64,000 bases of DNA, taken from positions 5,145,942 through 5,209,941 of the forward strand of contig NC_087392.1 of NCBI RefSeq assembly GCF_963675165.1, in the 5' to 3' direction. The translations under genes and the position numbers were made by a program. This document shows, piece after piece, positions 50,601 to 59,081 of the stretch; position 1 is the first letter of the stretch; every line of letters starts with the position of its first letter. The notes below the pieces were generated by a model. The model was not told the origin of the DNA, made no database searches, and worked only from the letters and a program-made list of their open reading frames with translations. The stretch comes from Halichondria panicea. Its lineage: Eukaryota > Porifera > Demospongiae > Suberitida > Halichondriidae.

Positions 50601-53600
50601 TCTGGCAGCAGTAGAGGAATTGGAAAGCGAGTGTGTGAGTCTCCGACAAGCATTGAACGAGAGTGGCTGGACTCCGGCTAATGCTGCAGATAACTGGGTC
50701 GAGTGGTTTAGCGTTGATTTCTGTGACGGAGAAGCACCGGAAGATTTATCTATACTATCTACACTGGGTACGACTTACACTGGTTTTGCAGCACCAGACT
50801 CAGAAGGTGGGGATTATTTTATAACAGATCCAAACGGATATGAGACGATTATCGAATGCTTAGCTAATGAAGTAGTTGCAAACGGACAAGGACAACTAGT
50901 TTTGAATGCTTTTGTTACAACTATTGATTGGAGCAACGATGATTGTGTTTGCATGTCTGTCAATGTTAGTGGAGCTATCAACCAGTACTGTAGCAGGTAC
51001 GCCATATCAACAGTTAGCACAGGAGTACTACAATCAGAGTCCATCCAATTCAATCCTGAGCTACCGGAATGGAAAAAAGAAGCTATACAAAAATTTGTCT
51101 TGACCAGATACGTCCATATTTTTATGGAATTCAGTGAAGTGTTCTGGAATACAACTGAAATAATCAGATACATTGCTAACGAGAGAGGCTACTACCCTGT
51201 GTTTTTCAACTTGAATCTGATCTATCCTGAAAATCCAAAAATTCTAATGGCAGTAGTTACTGGAGAAGAAGTGGACAGAATACACTCTCAAACAGAAACT
51301 GAAACCATAGCAGAAATTGAGCAAATCCTCAGCAAAATCTATCCCAACAGCAACACCACTGTGGTCGATTGGATCATACCCAATTGGATAGCTAATCCTT
51401 TATTTAGAGGGACATTCACATATCTACCCACTGACGTTAAAAGTGAAGATTTCGAATTGCTAGCAGCCCCGGTGGGAAATCTTCATTTCAGTGGAGAAGC
51501 CACTTCTGCTAACTTCAGTGGATTTGTTCATGGCGCCTAATTTTCTGGGATTGATACAGCAGAGCTAATCGCTAGTCAAATAACTAGTAAGGCAATGTTT
51601 GCTCAAGCAGGCTTCATAATCACCGTCCTTGGAATGATTTGTGCAATATACATGCACTAAAGGGACACAATATATATACACAGAGACTAACAAAATATAG
51701 AGAATATGCAACAACACTGTAGATGTGCCCCTCATTGCTAGCAAGCTTCTAGACTCACCAGTACTTTATAACACAACCACGTAGCTAATGACCCATATAC
51801 TGTGAATACACACCTCTAGCTGTTTTACCCCCCATGAGTGAATTGTAGACATACATACATGTATAACAATAAATAAATAAATGTGTCCAAGCATGCTCAC
51901 TGTACATAAACATGTGTGTGTGTGTGGTGGGCGGGCCAGGCTATTCAGAGAATAACACATTTTAAATAGCAGGTAATTTGGTAATTTTTGTGAGGTAAAA
52001 ATTAATATTCATTATTTTCGTGGGCAAGCTGACCTCCAAGAACATTTTCCCCATGAAAACGTGAGCGTGGTTCACCGGAACACATGCAATACATAATGAG
52101 TCACAAAATTACCACATTCGATGTAAACAAAGTTTTACCCTACACAAATTACCCACTACCGTATTACTAGAATATTTTGCAGGTGAAAAACCTTTGCGAA
52201 TGAGCCAGATCAGCAGAAAATTTGACCCTTTGCGATCTAACTATTGCGTTCTGGCAAGGATCGTGTGTATTTACTAGTAGGTTTTGCGGATTTTATTGTT
52301 GCGAATTGATCAACCATCGCAAAGTTTGTAAATGTTTGATGCTCGCAAAACATTCTATAGTAATATGGTATACGGAAAAGATCAACACGCATAAATTAAT
52401 CAACCTCTTTGAAACTCCTCAAAACGTATACGTACACATTTCAAGTTCACCAAGGCAGTCTGTAGCTCACAATAATGCTGTAGCTCACAATAATGGTCAT
52501 GTCAACCCACAAAGTTTACATTGCTACAAGTGTTTGCAGATAACAAAAATAGATAATCATAGTAATCACGCCAAATTGATCTCACATGCATCCTGTCTAT
52601 AGTAAAACCTAGCCCTAGGGGTGGGAACTTTGTAGCTGCTTTGTCTACAATAGTCCAAACAAATTGAGATGTATAGAGAGTTGACTCTAGTGTTAATGTT
52701 GCTACTGATAGGACTTGTGTCCTCCCAAACCTGCCCCCAGGAACTGGACGCTGAGGTTATCATCATAGGAGCCGGAATGGCAGGTGTATCAGCTGCAAAA
52801 CGCTTGGATGAACTCGATATAAAGAACGTTCTTATTCTTGAAGGTAGCTCAAACGTTGGTGGTAGGGTAACTAGTGCTAAGTTTGCTGGAGTGAGGGTTT
52901 CACTGGGAGCTACCTGGATAGAAGGAATAGACCCAGCTTCACCAGAACTACATCCTCTCTATCGTCTAGCACAAGAGTGTCTGCAAGGTGGTATCCGTGG
53001 ATTCTACAGTGACTACGATTCGTCAACTAACTACAACGAACAAGGACAAGCGGACAAACAAGAGCTACGTTACGATGATTACTATAATGCTCTGGCAGCA
53101 GTAAAGGAACTGCAAAGTGACAGTGTGAGTTTCCGACAAGCATTGAGCGAGAGTGGCTGGACTCCGACTAGTGCTGCAGATAACTGGGTCGAGTGGTTTA
53201 ATGCTGACTTCGATGCAGGAGAAGCACCCGAAGATGTGTCTATCCTACATTTTACAATGGGTAGGACTTCCACTGCTTTTGCAGCACCAGGCACAAAAGG
53301 TGAAGATTATTATATAACAGATCCAAACGGATATGAGACAATTATCGAATGCTTAACTGATGAAGTACGTGCTAACGGACAAGGACAACTAGTTTTTAAT
53401 GCTGTTGTTACAACTATTGATTGGAGCAACGATGATTGTGTTTGCATGTCTGCCAATGTTAGTGGAACTATCAACCAATACTGTAGCAGGTACACCATAT
53501 CAACAGTTAGCGCAGGAGTACTACAATCAGAGGAGTCCATCCAATTCAACCCTGAGCTACCAAAATGGAAGAAAGAAGCTTTACAAAAAATTGAAATGGG

Positions 53601-55571
53601 CAGGTACATTCACATCATTATGGAATTCAGTGAAGTGTTCTGGAATACAACTGAAGTAATCGGATACATTACTAACGAGAGAGGCTACTACCCTGTGTTT
53701 TTCAATTTGAATCTGATCTATCCTGAAAATCCAAAAATTCTCATAGCAGTAATTGCTGGAGAAGAAGTGGACAGGATACACTCACGGGCAGAAGCTGAAA
53801 CCATAGCAGAAATTGAGCAAATCCTCAGCAAAATCTATCCCAACAGCAACACCACTGTGGTCGATTGGATCATACCCAATTGGATAGCTAATCCTTTATT
53901 TAGAGGGGCCTACACATATCTACCCACTGACTTTAAAAGTGAAGATTTCAAATTGCTAGCAGCCCCGCTGGGAAATCTCTATTTCAGTGGAGAAGCCACT
54001 TCTGCTAACTTCAGTGGATTTGTTCATGGGGCCTACTTTTCTGGGATTGATACAGCAGAGCTAATCGCTAGTCAAACGAGTATTACAAGCTGGGCTGTAT
54101 TTTTGCTTATGTTATGCTTTTGCTCAAAAAGTATTAGAGTGTTATAGTAGTCAAGTTTGCAAAGAAAGTGTATATAATTATCTATCTATATAACTGAGAA
54201 GAAAAGACATATGTACATTCATATCTATTGTATATCGTAATGTTTTGTGGCCTACCAGGACCTCAAAGAAAGAAGAAAATTGATTCTGCCAAGGACTGGG
54301 GGGTTCAAAATGGATTTCTCACACATGGCAGTGGCGTAGGAAGGGGGGCTCCAGGGGCGGAGCCCCCCCGCATCTCAAGTAGAGATGACTTATCAAGCTG
54401 CACTATGTACAGTATAGATAGCCGTACTTTTTCCATTCAAAAACTGGAGCCCCTCCATTGAGGAATTGCTTTCTACGCTACTGCATGGGGATGAGCACGC
54501 ATGCGCATTTGATCCACATGAATAAGGGGTGTGTCTGCAAGAGGTAAATTTCACAAATTAATGGCTCCTAAAATTAATAGCTAGCTGCTTTAGCAGCTTT
54601 TTTCTGACTCTTGTAGCTAACAAAGAGCTAGCGCTTTAGTGCAAGACTAACTAATAAGTTGAATAGAAACTTTGTGCGAACAGATGATGCTACAAAAGAT
54701 TCTGAAGAGAATGCACTGTAAATAAAATTAGCCATAACTGGAGAACAAAGTTTGCAAATCCATGAATTAAAATCCAAGAGAACATGGCTAGAAGCCTATA
54801 GAAGCTGTTAGTTTTCGTTGCCTTGAGCAGTTACAGTTGGAATCGACACACTGGCAGACAGACACACACACAGTCAGTTTTACCGTATCCCTCGTGCAGC
54901 TACGCCTCGAGGCATAATAACAAGTAAGGTAATGTTTGCTCAAGCAGGCTTCATAATCACCGTCCTTGGAATGATTTGTGCAATAATTATACTAAACACT
55001 TCATAAAAACTAAAACTATAGACAAAGTACAAGAACACTGAAACACAGTATCCCCCTCCCCTCCCCCCCCTCCCCCTAGAGTAGTATGTTATATTCGAAT
55101 TTATAGTATTCGTTTTGTACACTAATAGACCCACCAGCACTTCACAAGAACCATACACGATAGCTACATAATGTACTGCATGCATACCTTGAGCTGGCTG
55201 TTTTCAGCCATGAGTGAATTAACGACATGTTTCACGCTACCAAACGTCTCCTCGTAACGAGCGAGCTCCTCATCGCGCTGACTCAGCAGACGGAGGTTGT
55301 AGTCAAAGTCTGCCCTCAGTTGAACCAGCCGAGACTTCTCTCCAGCTAGCTGCGTCTCAATGACTACAGCATGTCAATGATGAATTATGAAATACCACAC
55401 AATATATACATTCCTCAAATAATGTTCTAGCGGTTGTAAATACACTGCAAATAACTCAAAAGTTGCCTGAATTTTACCCTTGATATTTTCTTTGTTTGCG
55501 AGTGCTGCTTGCTCCCTCAGCTGCTGTAGTTCTCTCTCCTTGTCTGCTGCAAGTTCTTCCAAGGTAGCCAT
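41728..55571 (-). CDS. CCDC57: CCDC57-like coiled-coil protein (centrosome / cilium)
   Basis: Eight phase-consistent exons: 55571-55478, 55363-55188, 46660-46098, 45690-45496, 45365-45180, 45044-44960, 44613-44083 and 42312-41728, giving 804 residues. The start MATLEELAADKERELQQLRE, the RADFDYNLRLLSQRDEELAR block and the terminal VRNYNIRD resemble CCDC57. The rest is almost continuous heptad coiled coil (VQLAETGEQLSRAQEGTEDV onward). The last exon has a Ser/Pro-rich stretch with repeated ELP/EFP units before a basic end. CCDC57 is known as a centriolar-satellite, centrosome and Golgi-linked protein. Intron 2 is 8.5 kb and contains three polyamine-oxidase-like genes on the opposite strand; intron 7 contains a 1.5-kb minisatellite. 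The gene is head-to-head with RABL3 and tail-to-tail with OCRL (120 bp). Confidence 0.82.
42318..43862. repeat. 1.5-kb purine-rich minisatellite (about 24-bp unit)
   Basis: About 65 copies of ggaggggagggcaacatgagga-like units, 20-30 bp each, with some higher-order repetition of blocks containing aacatgaggatggagg. The plus strand is almost free of T and rich in G4 runs; the minus strand is open in all three frames over about 520 codons because the unit has no stop. It fills most of CCDC57 intron 7. The long open frames are an artefact of the repeat. Confidence 0.97.
44618..44730. repeat. (GT)n microsatellite
   Basis: About 110 bp of GT dinucleotides with gcgt interruptions, immediately upstream of the acceptor of the CCDC57 exon at 44613. 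Confidence 0.97.
46838..48316 (+). CDS. Polyamine-oxidase-like flavin amine oxidase 1, secreted, intronless
   Basis: A single 492-residue open frame. MMYRELTLVLLLVGLVSSQ is a signal peptide. The FAD dinucleotide motif is VIIIGAGMAGVSAAKRLDEL, followed by ILEGSSRVGG. The C-terminal FAD block reads FSGEATSANFSGFVHGAYFSG, and a hydrophobic tail (FIITVLGMICAIY) may anchor it. Overall order and length resemble extracellular plant-type polyamine oxidases, which oxidise spermine or spermidine and release H2O2 (known). Two key places differ. The conserved GGR is GGW here (residues 66-68), and the Lys expected in the strand before FW is His (RYIHIFMEF). It is nested in CCDC57 intron 2 on the opposite strand. 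Confidence 0.9.
   Translation: MMYRELTLVLLLVGLVSSQTYPQELDAEVIIIGAGMAGVSAAKRLDELDIKNVIILEGSSRVGGWLTSAEFAGVRVSLGPNWIQGIDPASPELHPLYRLAQECLQGGIRGVYMNYDSLTSFNSQGQQNEQELRWDDYDNALAAVRNLQSECVSLRQALNESGWTPTNAADNWVEWFNADFCFGEAPNDVSILSTMGKSYTSFAAPESEGEDYYITDTNGYETIIECLANEVVANGQGQLVLNAFVTTIDWSNDDCVCMSVNVSGTINQYCSRYAISTVSTGVLQSESIQFNPELPEWKKEAIQKFVLTRYIHIFMEFSEVFWNTTEIIRYIANERGYYPVFFNLNLIYPENPKILMAVVTGEEVDRIHSQTETETIAEIEQILSKIYPNSNTTVVDWIIPNWIANPLFRGTFTYLPTDFKSKDFKLLAAPVGNLHFSGEATSANFSGFVHGAYFSGIDTAELIASQITSKAMFAQAGFIITVLGMICAIYMH
48574..48646 (-). pseudogene. Copied fragment of CCDC57 exon 2
   Basis: The block ccttgagctggttgtt...catgagtgaattaacgacatgctttcacgcta matches the 3' end of the true exon (55188-55255), including the donor context. 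A C-run interrupts it and no acceptor is present. It lies downstream of polyamine-oxidase copy 1, at the same relative place as the real exon 2 downstream of copy 3. Confidence 0.85.
48810..49032. mobile_element. MITE with CCGTATTACTAGAATATTTTGCG ends
   Basis: 223 bp, flanked by TA, ends ccgtattactagaatattttgcgg and gctcgcaaaatctagtaatatacgg. It is equivalent in position to the copy at 52159 and so was carried along in the tandem duplication. Confidence 0.88.
49035..49230. mobile_element. CCGTATAG-family MITE, left end degraded
   Basis: The right end attacccactatacgg-TA is typical. The left arm aatgtgagtaattttcgtgggcaag mirrors it imperfectly. A partial copy of the same sequence is at about 51965-52158. 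Confidence 0.65.
49297..50046. mobile_element. 750-bp element with CCGTACCCTCGCGAAAATA ends and TA duplication
   Basis: ccgtaccctcgcgaaaataagccc at the left is mirrored by ggcgtattttcgcgagggtacga at the right; TA on both sides. The interior holds no convincing ORF. It is present only between copies 1 and 2 of the oxidase and accounts for most of the 863-bp spacing difference between the two duplication units. Confidence 0.85.
50049..50212. repeat. Short tandem duplication over the start of oxidase copy 2
   Basis: The segment acattccaagttcaacaaggcagttg...ggatgtatagagagttgactctagtgttgctactg is repeated once (unit about 80-85 bp). This places two nearly identical signal-peptide starts at 50105 and 50185; only the second continues into the full frame. 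Confidence 0.9.
50185..51660 (+). pseudogene. Polyamine-oxidase-like copy 2, premature stop
   Basis: Open for 451 residues from MYRELTLVLLLVGLVSSQ, with intact GAGMAGVSAAKRL and VGGRVTS motifs. The frame stops at TAA (51538-51540) where copies 1 and 3 have TAC (Tyr) in HGAYFSG. Beyond the stop the sequence remains in frame and almost identical to copy 1 down to the stop at 51658-51660. The lost 40 residues contain the end of the C-terminal FAD contact and the hydrophobic tail. The mutation is recent, since the tail has not decayed. It may be a pseudogene or a truncated soluble variant. Confidence 0.88.
51805..51850 (-). pseudogene. Second copied fragment of CCDC57 exon 2
   Basis: cacctctagctgtttta...catgagtgaattgtagacat is a more decayed version of the 48574 fragment, again downstream of an oxidase copy. 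Confidence 0.7.
52159..52368. mobile_element. MITE with CCGTATTACTAGAATATTTTGC ends
   Basis: 210 bp with TA flanks, ends ccgtattactagaatattttgcag and gctcgcaaaacattctatagtaatatgg. It is the positional counterpart of 48810-49032. Confidence 0.85.
52669..54147 (+). CDS. Polyamine-oxidase-like flavin amine oxidase 3, altered C-terminus
   Basis: An intronless open frame of 492 residues with signal peptide MYRELTLVLMLLLIGLVSSQ, the FAD motif VIIIGAGMAGVSAAKRLDEL, NVGGRVTS, and the C-terminal FAD block FSGEATSANFSGFVHGAYFSG. After LIASQ the sequence departs from copies 1 and 2 and ends SWAVFLLMLCFCSKSIRVL, still hydrophobic. The original tail (MFAQAGFIITVLGMICAI) is found 800 bp downstream at 54918-55010, so an insertion has displaced it and supplied a new end. 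The active-site strand reads RYIHIIMEF, again His for the usual Lys. It is nested in CCDC57 intron 2. Confidence 0.9.
   Translation: MYRELTLVLMLLLIGLVSSQTCPQELDAEVIIIGAGMAGVSAAKRLDELDIKNVLILEGSSNVGGRVTSAKFAGVRVSLGATWIEGIDPASPELHPLYRLAQECLQGGIRGFYSDYDSSTNYNEQGQADKQELRYDDYYNALAAVKELQSDSVSFRQALSESGWTPTSAADNWVEWFNADFDAGEAPEDVSILHFTMGRTSTAFAAPGTKGEDYYITDPNGYETIIECLTDEVRANGQGQLVFNAVVTTIDWSNDDCVCMSANVSGTINQYCSRYTISTVSAGVLQSEESIQFNPELPKWKKEALQKIEMGRYIHIIMEFSEVFWNTTEVIGYITNERGYYPVFFNLNLIYPENPKILIAVIAGEEVDRIHSRAEAETIAEIEQILSKIYPNSNTTVVDWIIPNWIANPLFRGAYTYLPTDFKSEDFKLLAAPLGNLYFSGEATSANFSGFVHGAYFSGIDTAELIASQTSITSWAVFLLMLCFCSKSIRVL
54329..54483. mobile_element. 155-bp MITE with CAGTGGCGTAGGAAG ends
   Basis: cagtggcgtaggaagg at the left and ctttctacgctactg at the right, flanked by CATGG at 54324-54328 and 54484-54488. 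Ends of this type (CAGTGGCGTAGNAAG) are known from hAT-like miniature elements in many animals; the 5-bp duplication is shorter than usual for hAT. Confidence 0.8.
54590..54917. repeat. Dispersed repeat R2, second copy
   Basis: It matches 27380-28036 in several blocks (agctagcgctttagtgca, gccataactggagaacaaag, gaagcctatagaagc, and the end accgtatccctcg...cgaggcataat). It ends exactly where the displaced tail of oxidase copy 3 begins. Confidence 0.75.
54918..55010 (+). pseudogene. Displaced 3' end of oxidase copy 3
   Basis: acaagtaaggtaatgtttgctcaagcaggcttcataatcaccgtccttggaatgatttgtgcaata is nearly identical to the last codons of copies 1 and 2. It is cut off from copy 3 by about 840 bp of inserted repeats. 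Confidence 0.92.
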
Positions 55572-55659
55572 GGTCGCAGTGGTGAGATAGGGGGAGGGGC
55601 TATAGATTACACCCACTTGCATGCAGTGCATTTAGAAATGGAATAATTACTGATTTAAT
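55572..55659. promoter_or_regulatory. 88-bp divergent promoter, CCDC57 / RABL3
   Basis: Only 88 bp separate the two start codons. The sequence contains no TATA box and must serve both genes. Confidence 0.6.
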
Positions 55660-57421
55660 ATGGCAGCTGAAAACCTCAGGAAAGTCAAGATCCTGGTTCT
55701 AGGAGACACAGGTGCGTACACGTACGTTTCTGAGGTAGTTGGCACTCACTAAACTGTGATCTCTTTCCCTAGGTGTCGGCAAGACGAGTCTAGTTCACCT
55801 CATTTGTCATGGAGAGGTCTTGTCAAGTCTATCCTGGACCATTGGTTGCAGTGTGGATGTCAAGGTACTAGGTATAGATCTAGTAGCTATTGTGTGCTTT
55901 ACGTTACTAATCTCTGTGCAGCTCCATGATTTTGGGCCGAGTACATCCACGTCTTCTAGCTACTTCCTAGAGCTGTGGGATGTTGGGGGAAGCCCCTCTC
56001 ACAAACGAGGTCGTCAGATATTCTACCAAAATGCGAACGGTAGGCATAGCTACAACCACTGGGGTGTGTAATATGATCATGTTTGCCATAGGTCTTATTC
56101 TGGTTCATGATTTAACCAATCGAAAGTCTCACAGTCATTTGTCGAAATGGCTCAACGAGTTCCACCAGTCCCAATCCCGTTCTGGCAAGCCATTCAATCT
56201 CGATACCACACTCAGGTCATTGACACCAACTATATAACCTACCAGTGAGTCAATGTTCTCCTCCCCCCTATAGCCTGGATCCCGAGTTGTTTGCTGATCA
56301 AGAGATACCTGTTCTAATTGTGGGAACGAAGAAGGTGCTTCCACTGATTCTAATATTTTGTACATTATTAACCCGAGGCGCGCCACGGGTTATAGTAGTC
56401 GGTCAGTCTGGTCTGTCTGTCTGTCGTTCTGTATATTCTGAGTCTGTTCACCTGGATGGATATAGCACTGTGTTTGTACCATCAAGAGTTCATTAGGAAA
56501 AGGCCTTCTGTCTGACCTATGTCACAAATTGTCACTATTGTAACCGCAACCACTTCAGGTACAAGGCGCTAACATTTCCTGATTTCACAGTTTATACAAC
56601 AGCATATGGTTGTGACATAGGTTGGACAGACCTCCTGCCAGGGTTTTAAGTGGTTTTGCTAATGAACTCTTGGGTACCATGGATAGCCTCAACACAACAA
56701 GGTAGTAGTTCAAAGTAGTTTTAGTTTGCAGATTTTGATGTTAAAGCTTCGTTGAAGCTTCATTGTCGAATAAAAGCTAAGGAGCTAAGAAGCTTGAACC
56801 TGTGCACATTGGCCAGAAGTACACGCGGCTTTGACTCGAGGCTGTAGACTCACTAAACCTCAGATACCTCAGTGCTTTCATTTCCTTTCCCACAGGATTT
56901 GGTAAAGATCTCCTCTGGTAAGCCGTCCACAGGTTCCAGTCTAACAGGAGCTGCTTGTGTCAATGTGGTGAGTGCTGTATATGGGTGGAGCTAGTGTACC
57001 TTGACCTCTCCCCTATAGGATTGTACTGATGTGAGACAGTTCTCAGTGGATTCACAAGAGAATGTACAACTCAACAAGTTCTTTGATAAGGTTCGTTGGG
57101 TGTGTGGGATTAATACCTTTGCTCAAAAGCTACCTATAATTATTAAACCTTAAATAAAAATTGTTTGCTCAAAAATGAGAGTGACATTTTTTGTTCTGTT
57201 CCACATTCTATTGTATCAATAATTTTGTGTGGTTTGCAGGTGTTGGAGAGAAGGTTTCTGTCATCAACGCCATCGCCCAGTATTCCAGGCTACTCGGTAA
57301 TGTCCCCCTCCTCCCTCACACATTGCTCTCACTATTTCCTATTCAGTAGAGTGTTCCCAGCAGCTCCGAGCGACACAGGACAATCGTCAAATCTAGCAGA
57401 ACTGCCACGAACCCACCATAA
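55660..57421 (+). CDS. RABL3: RABL3, Rab-like small GTPase
   Basis: Nine phase-consistent exons: 55660-55711, 55773-55864, 55922-56039, 56092-56215, 56274-56334, 56896-56967, 57019-57090, 57240-57296 and 57350-57421, giving 239 residues (human 236). P-loop GDTGVGKTSLVHLICHGE; the family hallmark WTIGCSVDVKLHDF; ELWDVGGSP in place of the Rab WDTAGQE; ILVHDLTNRKS; guanine-specificity motif VGTKKD; and the C-terminal FFDKVLERRF. It lacks a C-terminal prenylation Cys motif, as is usual for RABL3 (known: acts as a dimer and binds RAP1GDS1). The last exon acceptor (ttcagtag) is the least certain boundary. Intron 5 contains repeat R1. Confidence 0.95.
56373..56850. repeat. Dispersed repeat R1, second copy
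   Basis: It shares cgaggcg-gccacgggttatagtagtc at its left and gatagcctcaacacaacaag, cattgtcgaataaaagc and ggctttgactcgaggc at its right with 17583-18150. It lies in RABL3 intron 5. Confidence 0.7.
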
Positions 57422-57600
57422 TCACTCTCTCACTGTCATTGTCACTGTACATGTACATATATAAATATATATGAAATATTCATTGTATTATATGAATTGT
57501 GCATTTCAAGGTGTGGTAATTTGACCTTAGCACTTAGTAAACATTGCATAAGCGATCAGCTAGTCTAGCTAAAGCTACAACAAGTTAAACTGTGTATACA

Positions 57601-58865
57601 ATGGCGGTAAGAGAAAGTTAATTTTTTTGTGCTGCCAAGTTGAACAAGCTAGTTCCACTAACCACAAAGCTCAGCTGAAATTGTTTTTATAGCCAATAGT
57701 TGTGTAAATCTATTATTATTGTTTACTAAGCTTCTAGATAGTATTCCATGGTATCTGTATTAACTGATTGTTCCACTTGACAGAGTGATGCTCCTCCAGC
57801 CTACACTGAGGCCACCAAGGGTACGTTAGACTATTGGTGCTATAAATTAACCGTAGATTAATCATTAATCTATGCTGTAACGTGACAACACCACTTGAAC
57901 TGATCACTTCAGTGTACTGTATTCTCCTTAGTAAATATTATCTCTCCTCCGCGGCCCCTCTTACAGATGGCCCCCCTGCGTACGAGACATTGTTTCCTGT
58001 GAATGCAATCAAAGAGGCCAAAGAAAACTCGAGTAACAAGGGTACCTTTGCTGCCAAGCTCTGTGAAATTATCTGCGGATCTTGTGAGTGTATATAGATA
58101 TAGCTACTGAAACCTTTGTTTAATCAGTGAATTGTATCGTATCTGCATTTGTTAATTCACAGTTGCTTGCTTGTGCTGTCTCTTCATCATGGCTGCTCTC
58201 CCCCTGGCTATGGTTGTGGTTGGTGAGTCACTAGTACCATTATAGATTACAGCCTGGTGGTGTTTCACGGCCATTCACTGACTTGCCGGTACAATTAAAA
58301 TTGCATTCTGTAGTGCTGTAAGTATAATTTTGGTGAGTTTAGATTGGCTATCAAGCCAATTGCATTAATTTTATAACAGTTTTCTGTATGAGTATTTCCT
58401 TCCATCCCAGGTGGACTGCACGTGGGTAATTGTGAGGGTCAACACTTTATTCCGATCTGGCTGATAGTGTTCGGGTCAGTGAGTCTCCTTCATACGATCG
58501 TGAGCAGTCTCAAATACTGTGCCAAAATCGGGGCCAAGAAAACCGAACAAGATGGAGAAAACAGAAATCAGAATATGGCCAGTCGAGGTGGAAGTGGGTG
58601 TGAGAGTTTGTTGTCTGTGTTTCTCTTCATCTGGACAATTGTTGGAAGTTCATGGGTCTTCAGCTTCTATTATAACACCTGGGCTCCTAATGATTGCACC
58701 AACAGTTACAACAGGGCTATGTGTGAGTGTGACGCTGTCCCGTTCCTCTTCTCTTACATCACTCTGATAATCATGTACACTGTGAGCCTACTCATCTGCT
58801 GCTGTGGCTGTTTCTGTATTGTTTGTCTCGGATTGATCGCTGGGACTGCCACCACTGAGGAATAA
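57601..58865 (+). CDS. Small four-transmembrane protein with PPxY motifs (copy 1)
   Basis: Exons 57601-57606, 57784-57820, 57967-58083, 58163-58222 and 58411-58865 give 224 residues. The N-terminus MASDAPPAYTEATK and DGPPAYETLF carries two PPAY (WW-domain binding) motifs. Four hydrophobic segments follow: LACLCCLFIMAALPLAMVVV, IWLIVFGSVSLLHTIVSSL, SVFLFIWTIVGSSWVFSFYY, and a Cys-rich last one (LIICCCGCFCIVCLGLI-like). PY motifs usually recruit NEDD4-type ubiquitin ligases, pointing to endosomal sorting (inference). It does not closely match the next genes but shares layout with them: PY motif, Cys-rich final segment, exon phases. Confidence 0.8.
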
Positions 58866-59031
58866 AATACAGTTGTTGTGTGAACATAACTATCGTAGAT
58901 GTTGAACTTGTATAACTGTAGATCATCAAATTCTCACATAATTATAGGCAGTTTTTGTTTTTCAGTTTTTCATGTACCAGTGCAGTATGATTGTGTTTCT
59001 GACTGTAAAATTAATGATGTTGGTGTAGCAT

Positions 59032-59081
59032 TAGCCTCGAATCCACGCCGATTAAATTTAATCGGCGTGGATTCGAGGCTA
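59032..59081. mobile_element. Perfect 50-bp palindrome with 9-bp target duplication
   Basis: tagcctcgaatccacgccga and ttaaa make a 25-base half, followed by its exact reverse complement. GTGTAGCAT flanks it at 59023-59031 and 59082-59090. The ends match the TIRs of the element at 60741 and the foldback at 22668. Confidence 0.93.

Noticed and set aside
59032-59081. Rho-independent terminator or structured RNA
   Set aside because: A perfect 50-bp inverted repeat could look like a hairpin terminator, but the genome is eukaryotic and the flanking 9-bp direct repeat indicates a mobile element.
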